NCBI GenBank assembly: GCA_963664835.2
Contig: CAXXUG010000022.1
Location: 77,634-141,633 of the forward strand
DNA length: 64,000 bases
DNA from: G963664835 sp963664835
GTDB taxonomy: Bacteria; Chloroflexota; UBA6077; FW602-bin22; JBCLEL01
Direction: 5' to 3'
A model generated the notes under the pieces. It was not told the DNA's origin, did not search any database, and saw only the letters and a program-made list of their open reading frames with translations. Shown one piece after another: positions 52,581-62,142 of this stretch; position 1 is the first letter of the stretch; every line of letters starts with the position of its first letter. The position numbers were made by a program, and so were the translations under genes.

Positions 52581-54890
52581 CTATGCGCCGCCCGAACCGC
52601 CGTTTTGGCCGGCCAGGATGCTGCTCAGCACCCGGCCGGGATTCATCGGCAGTTGATTGATCCGAGTGCCGGTCGCCTTCTGAATCGCGTTCGCCAGGGT
52701 CGGCAGCGGCGGCACGATCGGCACCTCGCCTACACCGCGCACGCCAAATGGATGACCCGGATTCGCCACTTCGACGATGACCGTGTCGATCATCGGCACG
52801 TCCAGCGTCGTCGGCATGCGATAGTCAAGTAGACTGTGATTCATTAGCTGGCCGGCGTCGTCGTAGTAGTACTCCTCGTTTATGGCGTATCCGACCCCTT
52901 GGGCCACGCCCCCTTGCATCTGCCCCTCGACATAGCTCGGATGCACCGCCTTGCCGGCATCCTGGATCGCCGTGTAGCGCAGCACGTCGGTCTTGCCCGT
53001 CTCCGGATCGACCTCCACGTCCGCTATATGAACGGCGAACGCTCCGCCGGCTCCGGTCGGATCGACCGCTGCGCTGCCGATTACGTATCCGCCCGTCTCC
53101 CTCAGCTTCTCCGCGACCTGCTTGAAGCTGAGGCATGCGTCGGGGCTTGACTTCGATGTGAACTTGCCCTCGGCAAACTCGATATCGTCCTCGTCGACCT
53201 CCAGCAGCAACGCCGCTCGGCCCTTCAACTGGTTGATAACGTCCTGGGCCGCTTCGATCGCCGCAATTCCAGTGGCGTAGGTGACGCGGCTGCCGCCGCT
53301 CACCGCCGTGTATCCGATCTCATCGGTATCGCCGACCTTGGGATGGACCTCATTCACGTCAATCCCAAGCACCTCGGCGGCCTGCATCGATACCGCCGTC
53401 CGCGTACCGGCCAGGTCGCTCGACCCCTCGACGAGGTTTACCGTGCCATTCTCGTTGACGCTGATCGTGCAGCTGGAGGCAAAACCAATATTGAACCAGA
53501 AGCCGATGGCAATACCTCGACCGCGATTCGGGCCCTCCAGGGGGGCGTTGTAGTGGTCGTGAGCTTTGGCCGCTTCCAGACACTCGATTGCCCCGATGAC
53601 TGGAAAAACCGGTCCGTCTATCCGGCGGGTCCCCTCTTTCGCCGCGTTCTTCAACCTGAACTCGATCGGATCGATGCCCAGCTTGTCGCAGATCTCGTCC
53701 ACGACACACTCGACCGCGAACTCCGTCTGTGGAGCGCCGGGCGCCCGGTATGCCGCCGACTTCGGCTTGTTTACTACGACGTCAAACCCGTCCATCCGGC
53801 CGTGCTCGATGTCATACGGGGCGAAGGCGCACATCAGTCCAGCGCCAATCGCAGAGCCGGGATAGGCGCCCGCTTCGAATGCGAACGATCCCTCCACGGC
53901 AGTGATCTTCCCGTCGTTGGTGACTCCCATCTTGACCCGCAGATGAGTGCCCGGAGTCGGGCCGGTCCCCATCAGCACTTCCGATCGGGACATCACGTTC
54001 TTGACCGGCTTCCCGGTCATACGTGAGAGGATTGCGCAAACCGGCTCGCCGTAGACATTTATCTTGCCGCCGAATCCCCCTCCCAGCTCGGTGGGGATGT
54101 ATGTAATGTCGGATACGGGAGTCTCGATGATCGCGGCCAGCGTGTCGCGTGCGGTGAACGCACCTTGGGTGCATGCCCAGACTGTCAGATGGCCGTTCGA
54201 GTCCCAGAATGCTGTGCAGGCGTGCGGCTCGATGTAGCCTTGATGCACCGTGCCCGTCTCGAACGTGCGTTCCACCACCAGGTCGGCCTCGGCGAAACCG
54301 GCGTCGGGATCTCCCTTCACGAAACGGCTCACACTCGCGATGTTGCTCGACTCTTCCGAGCTCTTGCCGCCCTCGTCCGTCTTCAGCGTCTCATGTAGCA
54401 GGGGGGCGTCGTCGCGCATCGCGTCCACAACGTTCAGGACCGGCGGAAGGACTTCATAGTCCACCTCGATCAGCCCCAGCGCTTCCTCTGCGATATCCGC
54501 AGTCGTAGCCGCTACGGCGGCTAACGCGTGCCCGTGATAGAGGGCCTTCTCACTCGCGAGAATGTTGTCGCTCAGGTACCTGAGGTTTACCGACTCTTCG
54601 CCAACATCTGCGATGATGTCGTCGAGCCGCGGCAGGTCCTTGGCCGTCGCGATCGCCCTGACGCCGGGCAGGGCTTCCGCCTTGCTCGTGTCCAGGCGCT
54701 TGATACGTGCGTGGGCGTGCGGACTCCGCAGCATCTTGCAGACCAACGTCCCTGGCAGGTTGATGTCGGCGCCGTACATCGCCTTACCGGTGACTCTCTC
54801 CAATACGTCATGACGTATCGGTCTTGTGCCCACGACCCGAAAGTCTTTGTTGGACAGGACAACATTGGATTTCGATTCAGTTGCGGTCAC
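52581..54890 (-). CDS. Molybdenum hydroxylase large subunit, paralogue 2
   Basis: 769 residues of the xanthine dehydrogenase/CO dehydrogenase large-subunit family, binding the molybdopterin cytosine dinucleotide cofactor. Motifs: GTRPIRHDVLERVTGKAMYG, VHQGYIEPHA, GGGFGGKINVYGEP, the active-site loop SAAYRAPGAPQTEFAVE and the catalytic Glu in GVRGVGEVPIVPP. The loop is neither AYxCSFR nor AYRGAGR, so it is not a CO dehydrogenase of form I or II. Close relative of the neighbouring upstream large subunit; 59 bp separate them. Confidence 0.93.
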   Translation of the reverse strand: MTATESKSNVVLSNKDFRVVGTRPIRHDVLERVTGKAMYGADINLPGTLVCKMLRSPHAHARIKRLDTSKAEALPGVRAIATAKDLPRLDDIIADVGEESVNLRYLSDNILASEKALYHGHALAAVAATTADIAEEALGLIEVDYEVLPPVLNVVDAMRDDAPLLHETLKTDEGGKSSEESSNIASVSRFVKGDPDAGFAEADLVVERTFETGTVHQGYIEPHACTAFWDSNGHLTVWACTQGAFTARDTLAAIIETPVSDITYIPTELGGGFGGKINVYGEPVCAILSRMTGKPVKNVMSRSEVLMGTGPTPGTHLRVKMGVTNDGKITAVEGSFAFEAGAYPGSAIGAGLMCAFAPYDIEHGRMDGFDVVVNKPKSAAYRAPGAPQTEFAVECVVDEICDKLGIDPIEFRLKNAAKEGTRRIDGPVFPVIGAIECLEAAKAHDHYNAPLEGPNRGRGIAIGFWFNIGFASSCTISVNENGTVNLVEGSSDLAGTRTAVSMQAAEVLGIDVNEVHPKVGDTDEIGYTAVSGGSRVTYATGIAAIEAAQDVINQLKGRAALLLEVDEDDIEFAEGKFTSKSSPDACLSFKQVAEKLRETGGYVIGSAAVDPTGAGGAFAVHIADVEVDPETGKTDVLRYTAIQDAGKAVHPSYVEGQMQGGVAQGVGYAINEEYYYDDAGQLMNHSLLDYRMPTTLDVPMIDTVIVEVANPGHPFGVRGVGEVPIVPPLPTLANAIQKATGTRINQLPMNPGRVLSSILAGQNGGSGGA

Positions 54891-54949
54891 TTTACGTTAC
54901 CCCCATCGAGTGTTGATAAGGCTAGCCGACGTCTCTATGCTCACGTTCC

Positions 54950-57241
54950 TTACTCAGAGTCGGAAAGTACCGCCGACATTACGCGGCCAGGATTCATCGG
55001 CAATACCCGCAGCCTCTGGCCGCATGCCTGGTAGATTGCGTTCGAAATTGCCGCCGGCGGTGGCACGATCGGCACTTCTCCGACGCCCCGTACGCCGTAA
55101 GGGTGACCCGGATTTGCCACTTCGACGATCACCGTGTCGATCATCGGAGTATCCAATGCGGTGGGCATCCGGTAGTCGAGCAGGCTGAAGTTCATCAAAC
55201 GACCTTCTTGGTTGTAGAAGTACTCCTCGTTGATCGCCCAGCCGATGCCCTGCACCACGCCGCCCTGCATCTGACCCTCGACGTAGCTTGGATGGACGGC
55301 CTTGCCGACATCCTGCAGCGCGGTGTAGCGCAATATCTCCACCTTGCCCGTCTCGGAGTCCACCTCGACGTCTACTATGTGCACAGCGAATCCAGCACCG
55401 GCGCCGGTTGGCGAGACGTTTGCGCTCCCGGTTATAGGACCGCCGGTCGTCGACAACTGGCCGCTCAACTCCTTGAACGACATCGTCAGCTCGGCATCGG
55501 ACTTAGATCTGAACGTCGAGTCGCCGAACTCGATATCTTCCGGCGTCGTCTCCCAGATGAGCGCCGCGCGCTCCTTCATCCGACGCACCACGTCTTGAGC
55601 CGCTTCGTAGGCCGCCAGTCCAGTCGCGTATGCCGTGCGGCTGCCGCCGGTTCCTCCGGTGAATCCAATGGAGTCAGTATCGACAACCTTCGGGCTGACG
55701 TCGTGCGCGCCAATTCCCAGCACCTCGGCAGCTTGCATCGCGATCGCCGCCCGAGTCCCGCCGATATCGGTAGAGCCTTCAACCAGGTTCACGGTTCCAT
55801 TGTCGCGTACGCTGATCGTACAGGAGGACGGGCCGCCGCCGTTGAACCAGAATCCCATAGCGACGCCGCGCCCGCGATTGGGTCCGTCGACTGGCGTATC
55901 GTAGTGGTCGTGCGCCTGTGCAGCTTCCAGCGTCTCTACCGCCCCTATCCTTGGATAGACGGGACCGTCCAATCGCCGAGTACCCTGCTTCGCCGCGTTC
56001 TTCAATCGAAACTCGATCGGGTCCATCCCTAGCTCTTCGCAGATCTCGTCCAATACGCACTCGACCGCGAACCCAGTCTGTGTGGCCCCCGGCGCCCGAT
56101 ACGCCGAAGACTTGGGCTTGTTCACCAGGATGTCGTCTCCGACTACGACGCCATTCGGGATGTCATACGACGCGAACGCGCACTGTGCCCCGGCGCCGAC
56201 CGGAGAGCCGGGATATGCGCCGGCTTCGAACGCGAACCACGCGTCCACCGCCGTAATCTTTCCGTCCTTGGTGGCGCCAATCTTGACCCGGTTGTGAGAC
56301 CCTGGTGTCGGGCCGGTCGCTTCCAATACCTCTTCCCGGCTCATCACATACTTGACCGGACGCCCCGTCCTGCGCGACATCAGGGCTGCCGATGGCTCCC
56401 CGTACAGCGGGAACTTTCCGCCGAAACCGCCGCCAATCTCGCTTGGATTCACGGTGATGTCCGACACCGGAAGTTGCAAGACGCTCGCAAGTTGGTCCCT
56501 GACCTCGAATGGGCCCTGGGTGCAAGTCCAAACGTTGATGTGTCCGTCGGCGTTCCAATGCACCACCGCCGCATGAGGTTCGATGTAGCCTTGGTGCACC
56601 GTGGCGGTGTCAAATTCGCGCTCGATTATGACGTCCGCGGCGGCAAAGCCGGCCTCGACGTCCCCTTTCTCGAAGCGGAGTCTGCTCGCCAGGTTGCTCG
56701 GTTTACCGTTGCCTCCGCCGAACTCCTGCGTAACCATGTCGTCGTGCAACAAAGGTGCGTCCTCGCGGATCGCGTCGAGAACGTTGAGCACCGGCTGCAG
56801 CACTTCGTACTCCACGTCGATCAGCTTCAGGGCGTCCTCCGCTATGTGCTGGTCTGTCGCCGCAACGGCCGCAACCGCGTGCCCGTAGTACAGCACCTTG
56901 GTACTTGCCAGAATGTTGTCGCTCAGGTACTTGAGGTTGACGGCGGTCTCGCCGAGCTCCTCGATCTTGTCTTCGGCTGACGGGAGGTCTTTCGCCGTCA
57001 CTGCCGCTCGTACTCCGGGCAGCGCTTCCGCCTTGCTCGTGTCTATCGACTTGATGCGTGCGTGAGCGTGTGGACTACGCAAGAGCTTGCAGACCAGCGC
57101 CCCCGGCGGGTCGAAGTCCGCACCGTACTTCGCCCGGCCGGTGACCTTGTCAGTCCCATCGTGGCGTATGGGTCGCGTACCGATGACGTTGTAATCGGTG
57201 TTTGACAGTACGACATTCGATTTCGTCAAACTGGTAGCCAT
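54950..57241 (-). CDS. Molybdenum hydroxylase large subunit, paralogue 1
   Basis: 763 residues. Same architecture as paralogue 2: GTRPIRHDGTDKVTGRAKYG, VHQGYIEPHA, GGGFGGKFPLYGEP, loop SAYRAPGATQTGFAVE and the catalytic GVRGVGEVPIVPP. Its ATG immediately follows the stop of the iron-sulfur subunit gene, so it is the main partner by position. The family hydroxylates aromatic heterocycles, aldehydes or carbon centres with water as oxygen source. The substrate is unknown. Confidence 0.94.
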   Translation of the reverse strand: MATSLTKSNVVLSNTDYNVIGTRPIRHDGTDKVTGRAKYGADFDPPGALVCKLLRSPHAHARIKSIDTSKAEALPGVRAAVTAKDLPSAEDKIEELGETAVNLKYLSDNILASTKVLYYGHAVAAVAATDQHIAEDALKLIDVEYEVLQPVLNVLDAIREDAPLLHDDMVTQEFGGGNGKPSNLASRLRFEKGDVEAGFAAADVIIEREFDTATVHQGYIEPHAAVVHWNADGHINVWTCTQGPFEVRDQLASVLQLPVSDITVNPSEIGGGFGGKFPLYGEPSAALMSRRTGRPVKYVMSREEVLEATGPTPGSHNRVKIGATKDGKITAVDAWFAFEAGAYPGSPVGAGAQCAFASYDIPNGVVVGDDILVNKPKSSAYRAPGATQTGFAVECVLDEICEELGMDPIEFRLKNAAKQGTRRLDGPVYPRIGAVETLEAAQAHDHYDTPVDGPNRGRGVAMGFWFNGGGPSSCTISVRDNGTVNLVEGSTDIGGTRAAIAMQAAEVLGIGAHDVSPKVVDTDSIGFTGGTGGSRTAYATGLAAYEAAQDVVRRMKERAALIWETTPEDIEFGDSTFRSKSDAELTMSFKELSGQLSTTGGPITGSANVSPTGAGAGFAVHIVDVEVDSETGKVEILRYTALQDVGKAVHPSYVEGQMQGGVVQGIGWAINEEYFYNQEGRLMNFSLLDYRMPTALDTPMIDTVIVEVANPGHPYGVRGVGEVPIVPPPAAISNAIYQACGQRLRVLPMNPGRVMSAVLSDSE

Positions 57242-57727
57242 CTAAGCATTTGCCTCTTGCATTTTCTCGGCAGCATTCATCACCGCCCTCACGATCTTGT
57301 CGTATCCCGTGCAGCGGCACAGGTTGTTGGCCAACCACCACCTCACGTCGTGCTCGGTGGGATTGGGATTCTTCTTTAGAAGGGCTTCGGCCGCCACGAT
57401 GAATCCAGGTGTGCAGATGCCGCACTGCAATGCGGCATCCTCCATGAAAGCTTGCTGGATGGGATGCACGCCCTCGGCTGAAACCAAGCCTTCGATGGTG
57501 TTCACCGACTTGCCTTCAATCTCAAGTCCCAGCACCAGGCACGAGCACACGATACGATCTTCGAGCATTACGGTGCAGGCGCCGCAGTTGCCGTCGTTGC
57601 AGCCTTCTTTGGCGCCGGTCAGACCCAGCTCGTCGCGAAGACTCTCAAGCAGGCTCTGGCGAGGATCACACAGAAACTGTACTTCCTCACCGTTTACTAT
57701 CGCGGAAACAGGGATCTTAGTGGCCAT
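57242..57727 (-). CDS. Molybdenum hydroxylase iron-sulfur subunit (2 x [2Fe-2S])
   Basis: 161 residues from ATG 57727 with GGAG about 9 nt upstream. Plant-ferredoxin-type cluster GCNDGNCGACTVML with a later Cys (IVCSCL), and the second cluster QCGICTPGF plus NLCRCTGYDKIV. It passes electrons from the molybdenum centre to FAD. It overlaps the FAD-subunit gene by 11 nt and abuts large subunit 1. Confidence 0.96.
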   Translation of the reverse strand: MATKIPVSAIVNGEEVQFLCDPRQSLLESLRDELGLTGAKEGCNDGNCGACTVMLEDRIVCSCLVLGLEIEGKSVNTIEGLVSAEGVHPIQQAFMEDAALQCGICTPGFIVAAEALLKKNPNPTEHDVRWWLANNLCRCTGYDKIVRAVMNAAEKMQEANA

Positions 57728-58607
57728 TGACCATTTCTCCTTTGGCTCTTCGGATTGCGCCACGCAGCGCCCGCGCAACCATAACCGCGGACAAGTGCTT
57801 GCGCTGCTCTATGGTCCCCCGCATGTCGTTGATTGGTCTGGCCGCATCTCTGGCTATGCTTGCGGCCTCTTGAATCGTATCCTCAGTTGCAGGCTTCCCG
57901 GATATGGCCTGTCCGGCCTCCTCGACGAAGAGCGGTGTCGGCGCGACCGCGCCCAGCCCTACCCTCGCCGAGACGATGTTGTCTTGACTGGCGTCAAGCT
58001 CCACCCACGCCCCCGCGTTCACTATCGCGATGTCCATCTCGTTGCGAGGTATGAAACGAAGGAAATGGGCGCCCGTGTTCGCCGCCGGCGCCTCGAAGTT
58101 CAGCGAAACCAGGATCTCGCCGTCTTCCAAGACGTTGCTTCCCGGGCCGGTGCAAAAATCCTCCGCAGCCACCGTACGCTGTCCACCGGGTCCTGCTACC
58201 AAGCACGAGGCCCCCAATGCGATCAGCGTCGGAAGCGTGTCGCCGCTTGGAGAGGCGTTGCAAAGGTTACCGCCAACGCTGGCTCGTCCCTGAATCTGTA
58301 TACCGCCTATGATCGTCGTCGAATCTACCAATGCGGGGTAGTTCGAGGAAATCTGGACATCGTTGTATATCTGGTGGCACGGCACTGCTGCGCCAAGCGA
58401 CAGGCCAATTGCCGGATCGTATGTGATATCGGTCAGCTCCGGAATGTTCTTGGCGTCAACCACCCGGTCGAGTTCAAATCTGCCGGCTCGCATCTGCACC
58501 AGCAGATCCGTACCCCCGGCAAGGACGCGCGCGGATGGCCCCAGGTCAGCTAGCTGCTTTACCGCATCGTCGACCGTGGTGGGCGTTGAGTATTCGAAAA
58601 GCTTCAC
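57717..58607 (-). CDS. Molybdenum hydroxylase FAD-binding subunit
   Basis: 296 residues from GTG 58607 with GGAGG 7 nt upstream. FAD-binding motifs are ARVLAGGTDLLVQMRAGR and TTIIGGIQIQGRASVGGNLC. C-terminal CO-dehydrogenase flavoprotein domain: RVGLGAVAPTPLFVEEAGQA. First gene of the operon: FAD subunit, iron-sulfur subunit, large 1, large 2, MoaD-like, terminator. Confidence 0.95.
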   Translation of the reverse strand: MKLFEYSTPTTVDDAVKQLADLGPSARVLAGGTDLLVQMRAGRFELDRVVDAKNIPELTDITYDPAIGLSLGAAVPCHQIYNDVQISSNYPALVDSTTIIGGIQIQGRASVGGNLCNASPSGDTLPTLIALGASCLVAGPGGQRTVAAEDFCTGPGSNVLEDGEILVSLNFEAPAANTGAHFLRFIPRNEMDIAIVNAGAWVELDASQDNIVSARVGLGAVAPTPLFVEEAGQAISGKPATEDTIQEAASIARDAARPINDMRGTIEQRKHLSAVMVARALRGAIRRAKGEMVNGH

Positions 58608-59117
58608 TCGTATTCCTCCAATCTCCACGAGGTCAGTGTAGGCGAAGAGTTGCTTGTTGCGGGCAGGCCCACTCGAATGAAGCCAGCAGCTAGACTGCCG
58701 CTTTCCTTGGCGAATCCACTCGAACGCATATTGTTTTACTACAGTTGCGACTCATGGTCAAAGCCGATCCTCTGTTTCGTGCGATGTTCCCGCTTGGCGC
58801 GGTGCTGGCCCTTGTGACCGGCCCTCAATGGGCATCAGCAGTCGGTCGTCCATCAGGCGAATGGTTAGCCCCAAGCGGCGGGTGGTTGGGCAGGTAAGCC
58901 GCGTCCTGACCCACAAGAGCTTTGCCTCTTACTGGAAGCAACGATATGTATAGACAACTCTCCATAAGGCTTATAGAATATCGCGCCAATGGCCCGGATT
59001 TATGTGCGCGAGGAGGTGACGCCACTCGAAAAGTCGGTTAAGTGTTTTCTTGGTTCGTGCCCACAGGCACGGTTGTCGACCGATTTATCGCTTCTGTACA
59101 TAGAGGAGAGACTTCGA
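58608..59117. other. Divergent intergenic region
   Basis: It holds the leader regions of the molybdenum hydroxylase operon and of the ABC operon. A -10-like TATAGAAT is near 58974. No repeat, RNA or gene is recognised. Confidence 0.4.
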
Positions 59118-60803
59118 ATGGAAGCAAAGTTTTTGTCGACTCGATTTACCCGCCGCTCGTTCTTGGCCGGCCTTGGTGCCACCGCGGCTCTACCCATTCT
59201 CGCGGCCTGTCAACCGCAGGTTGTAGAGAAGGTTGTGGAGAAACCGGTTGAGGTCGTGGTAACCCGCGAAGTTGAAAAGGTCGTCGAGAAGGAGACGATC
59301 GTTGAAAAGCCGGTAGAGGTAGAGGTAGAGGTCACCCGAGAAGTTGAGAAGATCGTAGAGGTCGAGAAGGAAACCGTCGTCGAGGTCGAGGTCGAGAAGG
59401 TCGTCGAAGTCGAGACAGAGAAGGTCGTCGAGGTCGAGAAGGTAATCACCGTGGCCCCGCCGGCTAAACCTGCGACGGTCACCATCACCTACCAGGCTAT
59501 GGGCGTCGCTCCGTTCTTCCCGGCAATCGACGAGGTCATCACTGCCTTCGAAGAGACCTACGCCGGCAAGATCATGGTCGAGCGCCACTTCGTCGCCAAG
59601 AAGGACAACTTCCGCGTCCTCAATCAGTTCCGCTCCGGCAACGCCGAGGACCTCAGCTACGTCGACGACGATGACGTATTCTTCCTAACCGCGGCTGGTG
59701 CAATCACAGTTCTCGATCCCTACATTGATCGCGACCTGAACCGTGATGACTGGCACCCGAGAGCTTGGAATGCTCGGCCCGGCCCTGGTGGTCAGGTATC
59801 CACCATCACCGTCGGCGGCAAGCCTATTATGTACCTGTACAACAAGGGCATGATGGAAGAGGCCGGCATCAAGATGCCTGAGAACTACGCCGACGCTTGG
59901 ACTCTCGATGAGTGGGAAGAGAACTTCCGGAAGCTGACCATACGGAATAACGGCACGGTCGAGCAGTGGGCGGGTACGTACCACGGTTGCTACAGCAACA
60001 CTTGGCTGCCTCTAACCGGAATCGATCCCTACAACTCGGATGAGACCGCCGCACAGTACAACCATCCTGAGATCGTCGCGCTGTTCGAGCGCATCATGCC
60101 TTGGATGCTCAGCGACGAGCCGATCGCGCTGCCTCGCGGTAACAATGCCGGCGAGCTCTTCAATGCCGGGAAACTTGGCATTATGGGCGGACAGTTGAAA
60201 TCCGCTGCCAGCATCGCTGAGGACATCGACTTTGACTTCATGCCCTATCCGATCGTCAAGAGGGGAATCGACGTTGCGGTAGCCGGGGGCGTCTCCGACA
60301 ATCCCGCGTTCCTGTCCGACGAGACCTATAGCATCCCCAGCACGACTCAGTGGCGAGACGAGGCCTGGGAGCTCGGCAAGTGGTTCCTCGGTGACGTTGG
60401 GCAGTGGGGTTACGCCAGGTCCGACATGATCTTCCCCGCGCTCAAGAAAGTCTACCAGAGCGAGGAGTACCTGAACCAGCCATTCCTCGCAAACGGACGG
60501 CCGCTCAACCGAATTTGGGCAGTCGAGACCTACACCAACGGCTGGAGGGTCCGCACGGACAACCCGATGGGCAGCATCTACGCAGCCACATTGTGCGTTA
60601 ATGGTAGCTTGATGGATACCGGCAAGATGTCGGTCCAAGAGTTCCTCGATGACGCGACCGCTCAGGCGAACAAGGTCATCGGTCAGTACAAGTGGACCAA
60701 GGCGCTGAACGAGCCGGGATGGCGTCTGCCGGGCGTAGTAACGAATACCGGCTATCCGACGGGTATTCCTAGCACGAGCCCTTACGGAATATCTTACCGC
60801 TGA
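59118..60803 (+). CDS. ABC transporter sugar-binding lipoprotein
   Basis: 561 residues from ATG 59118 with AGAGGAGAG 7 nt upstream; an in-frame ATG at 58989 is not supported. Tat-like FTRRSFLAGLG, lipobox ILAAC, a Val-Glu-Lys tether (about 34-115), then the solute-binding domain (PAIDEVITAFEETYAGKIMV; GKPIMYLYNKGMMEEAG; WTLDEWEENFRKLT). It is the substrate receptor for the two permeases that follow. Confidence 0.93.
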   Translation: MEAKFLSTRFTRRSFLAGLGATAALPILAACQPQVVEKVVEKPVEVVVTREVEKVVEKETIVEKPVEVEVEVTREVEKIVEVEKETVVEVEVEKVVEVETEKVVEVEKVITVAPPAKPATVTITYQAMGVAPFFPAIDEVITAFEETYAGKIMVERHFVAKKDNFRVLNQFRSGNAEDLSYVDDDDVFFLTAAGAITVLDPYIDRDLNRDDWHPRAWNARPGPGGQVSTITVGGKPIMYLYNKGMMEEAGIKMPENYADAWTLDEWEENFRKLTIRNNGTVEQWAGTYHGCYSNTWLPLTGIDPYNSDETAAQYNHPEIVALFERIMPWMLSDEPIALPRGNNAGELFNAGKLGIMGGQLKSAASIAEDIDFDFMPYPIVKRGIDVAVAGGVSDNPAFLSDETYSIPSTTQWRDEAWELGKWFLGDVGQWGYARSDMIFPALKKVYQSEEYLNQPFLANGRPLNRIWAVETYTNGWRVRTDNPMGSIYAATLCVNGSLMDTGKMSVQEFLDDATAQANKVIGQYKWTKALNEPGWRLPGVVTNTGYPTGIPSTSPYGISYR

Positions 60804-60825
60804 CGGCAGGTTCGGACTTGATGGA

Positions 60826-60852
60826 GGCCGGAGTTGCATCACAGCTCCGGCC
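60826..60852 (+). terminator. Hairpin between binding protein and permeases
   Basis: GGCCGGAG pairs with CTCCGGCC 23 bp after the binding-protein stop. There is no T-run, so it may give partial termination or protect the upstream mRNA, which would keep the binding protein in excess. The rest of 60853-61119 has nothing recognised. Confidence 0.5.
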
Positions 60853-61119
60853 CCCGCGAAAGTTCACTCGCATTAGCATGTTTGGGCCGGCCTGAGTTTC
60901 TTGGAAGGCTCGCGCCGGCTTTCTCCCAGGGTGCGCGACCCGACCGAGCCGTGAGGGGCTTGCGCCTCCGGCTCTTGACGCTGAGTCGAAGCTAAGCGCT
61001 TCGATGACCACGCCAGTCGACAGTTGGAGTCGAGGTTCCGCCTCACTGAGTTCAAACTCGGTCTGATTCTCAGAAACCCTGGCAAGTGATTGAAAGTTGC
61101 TTGAGCTTCAACCAATTTC

Positions 61120-62079
61120 ATGGCCAATCGCAGGGGAGAGGTCTTGGCGACGAGTCAAGTTGGTGTTTGGCGACGCGCGCGCATAAAATCACGCCTGGCG
61201 GATAACATAACCGGCTGGGTTTTCGTGCTGCCGGTAGTCTTGGCCACGCTGATCTTCGAAGTCCTGCCGGTTTTCCCTAACCTCTACTTCGGACTCCATA
61301 CTTGGGACGGCCTTACTCCCATGCAGTGGAATGGGCTTGGCAACTACGATACGCTCATCAATTCGTCCGATTTCTGGGAGAGTGTCGAGGCTACGCTCCT
61401 CTATACCGTGGCGGTGGTGCCGCTGACAATGGTCGCCGGCTTCAGCTTGGCTTTGCTCGTACATCAGCAGATTCCAGGTAACTTGCTGTTCCGGGCGATC
61501 TTCTACCTGCCGGTAATCTCCTCCGTCGTGGCCACCGTGATGATCTGGAGGTTCCTGCTGGCGCCAACCTCAGGCCTGATCAACCTGACCCTTCTCAATC
61601 TCTTCAAAATAGACGGCCCCAGCTATCTCTTTGAGATTCCCTGGGCGATGATCGTCGTCGTACTCTTTGGTGTTTGGACCGGTATGGGCTACCAGATGGT
61701 GGTGTTCCTCGCCGGCCTGAAGGGAATCCCGTCCCATCTCTACGAGGCGGCAAAGATAGACGGAGCGAACGCGGTGCAACGGGTCCGATTCGTGACAATC
61801 CCTATGCTCACTCCGGTTTTCTTCTTGCTGTTCATCGTCTCGACCATCGCCGCGGTCAACGTCTTCACAACGATAGTCTTACTCACAACCGCCGGCTACG
61901 GCGGCGCGTCGGCCGTCAACGGTACCCGCGTGCTTGTAATTTTCTTGTATGAGGAGGGCCTCAACCACTTCCGCTACGGACTCGCGTCGTCGGTGGCAGT
62001 GATTGTGATGGCTCTCGTCGGAATTCTCACCCTGATCAATTGGAAGGTGGGCCAACGCTTTGTGCACTATTCGGACTGA
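61120..62079 (+). CDS. ABC sugar transporter permease (UgpA/MalF-type)
   Basis: 319 residues with six membrane helices. TWDGLTPMQWNGLGNYDTLI is typical of CUT1 permeases. The EAA loop for the ATPase reads EAAKIDGANAVQRVRFVTIP. The start is ATG 61120, which has no good site; TTG 61144 follows GGGGAGAGG closely and is an alternative. Works with the next permease. No ATPase gene is in the window, so a shared MsmK-type ATPase is likely. Confidence 0.93.
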   Translation: MANRRGEVLATSQVGVWRRARIKSRLADNITGWVFVLPVVLATLIFEVLPVFPNLYFGLHTWDGLTPMQWNGLGNYDTLINSSDFWESVEATLLYTVAVVPLTMVAGFSLALLVHQQIPGNLLFRAIFYLPVISSVVATVMIWRFLLAPTSGLINLTLLNLFKIDGPSYLFEIPWAMIVVVLFGVWTGMGYQMVVFLAGLKGIPSHLYEAAKIDGANAVQRVRFVTIPMLTPVFFLLFIVSTIAAVNVFTTIVLLTTAGYGGASAVNGTRVLVIFLYEEGLNHFRYGLASSVAVIVMALVGILTLINWKVGQRFVHYSD

Positions 62080-62142
62080 TCTCCGCTGGTGGCTACACTG
62101 CCGCAGGCAGTCGGGGTCACCTAGTACAACGATTGGTGTTGC

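Noticed and set aside
55103..56032. Long plus-strand frame opposite the molybdenum hydroxylase
   Set aside because: Composition and position fit a shadow of the GC-rich large-subunit gene; no family and no ribosome site.
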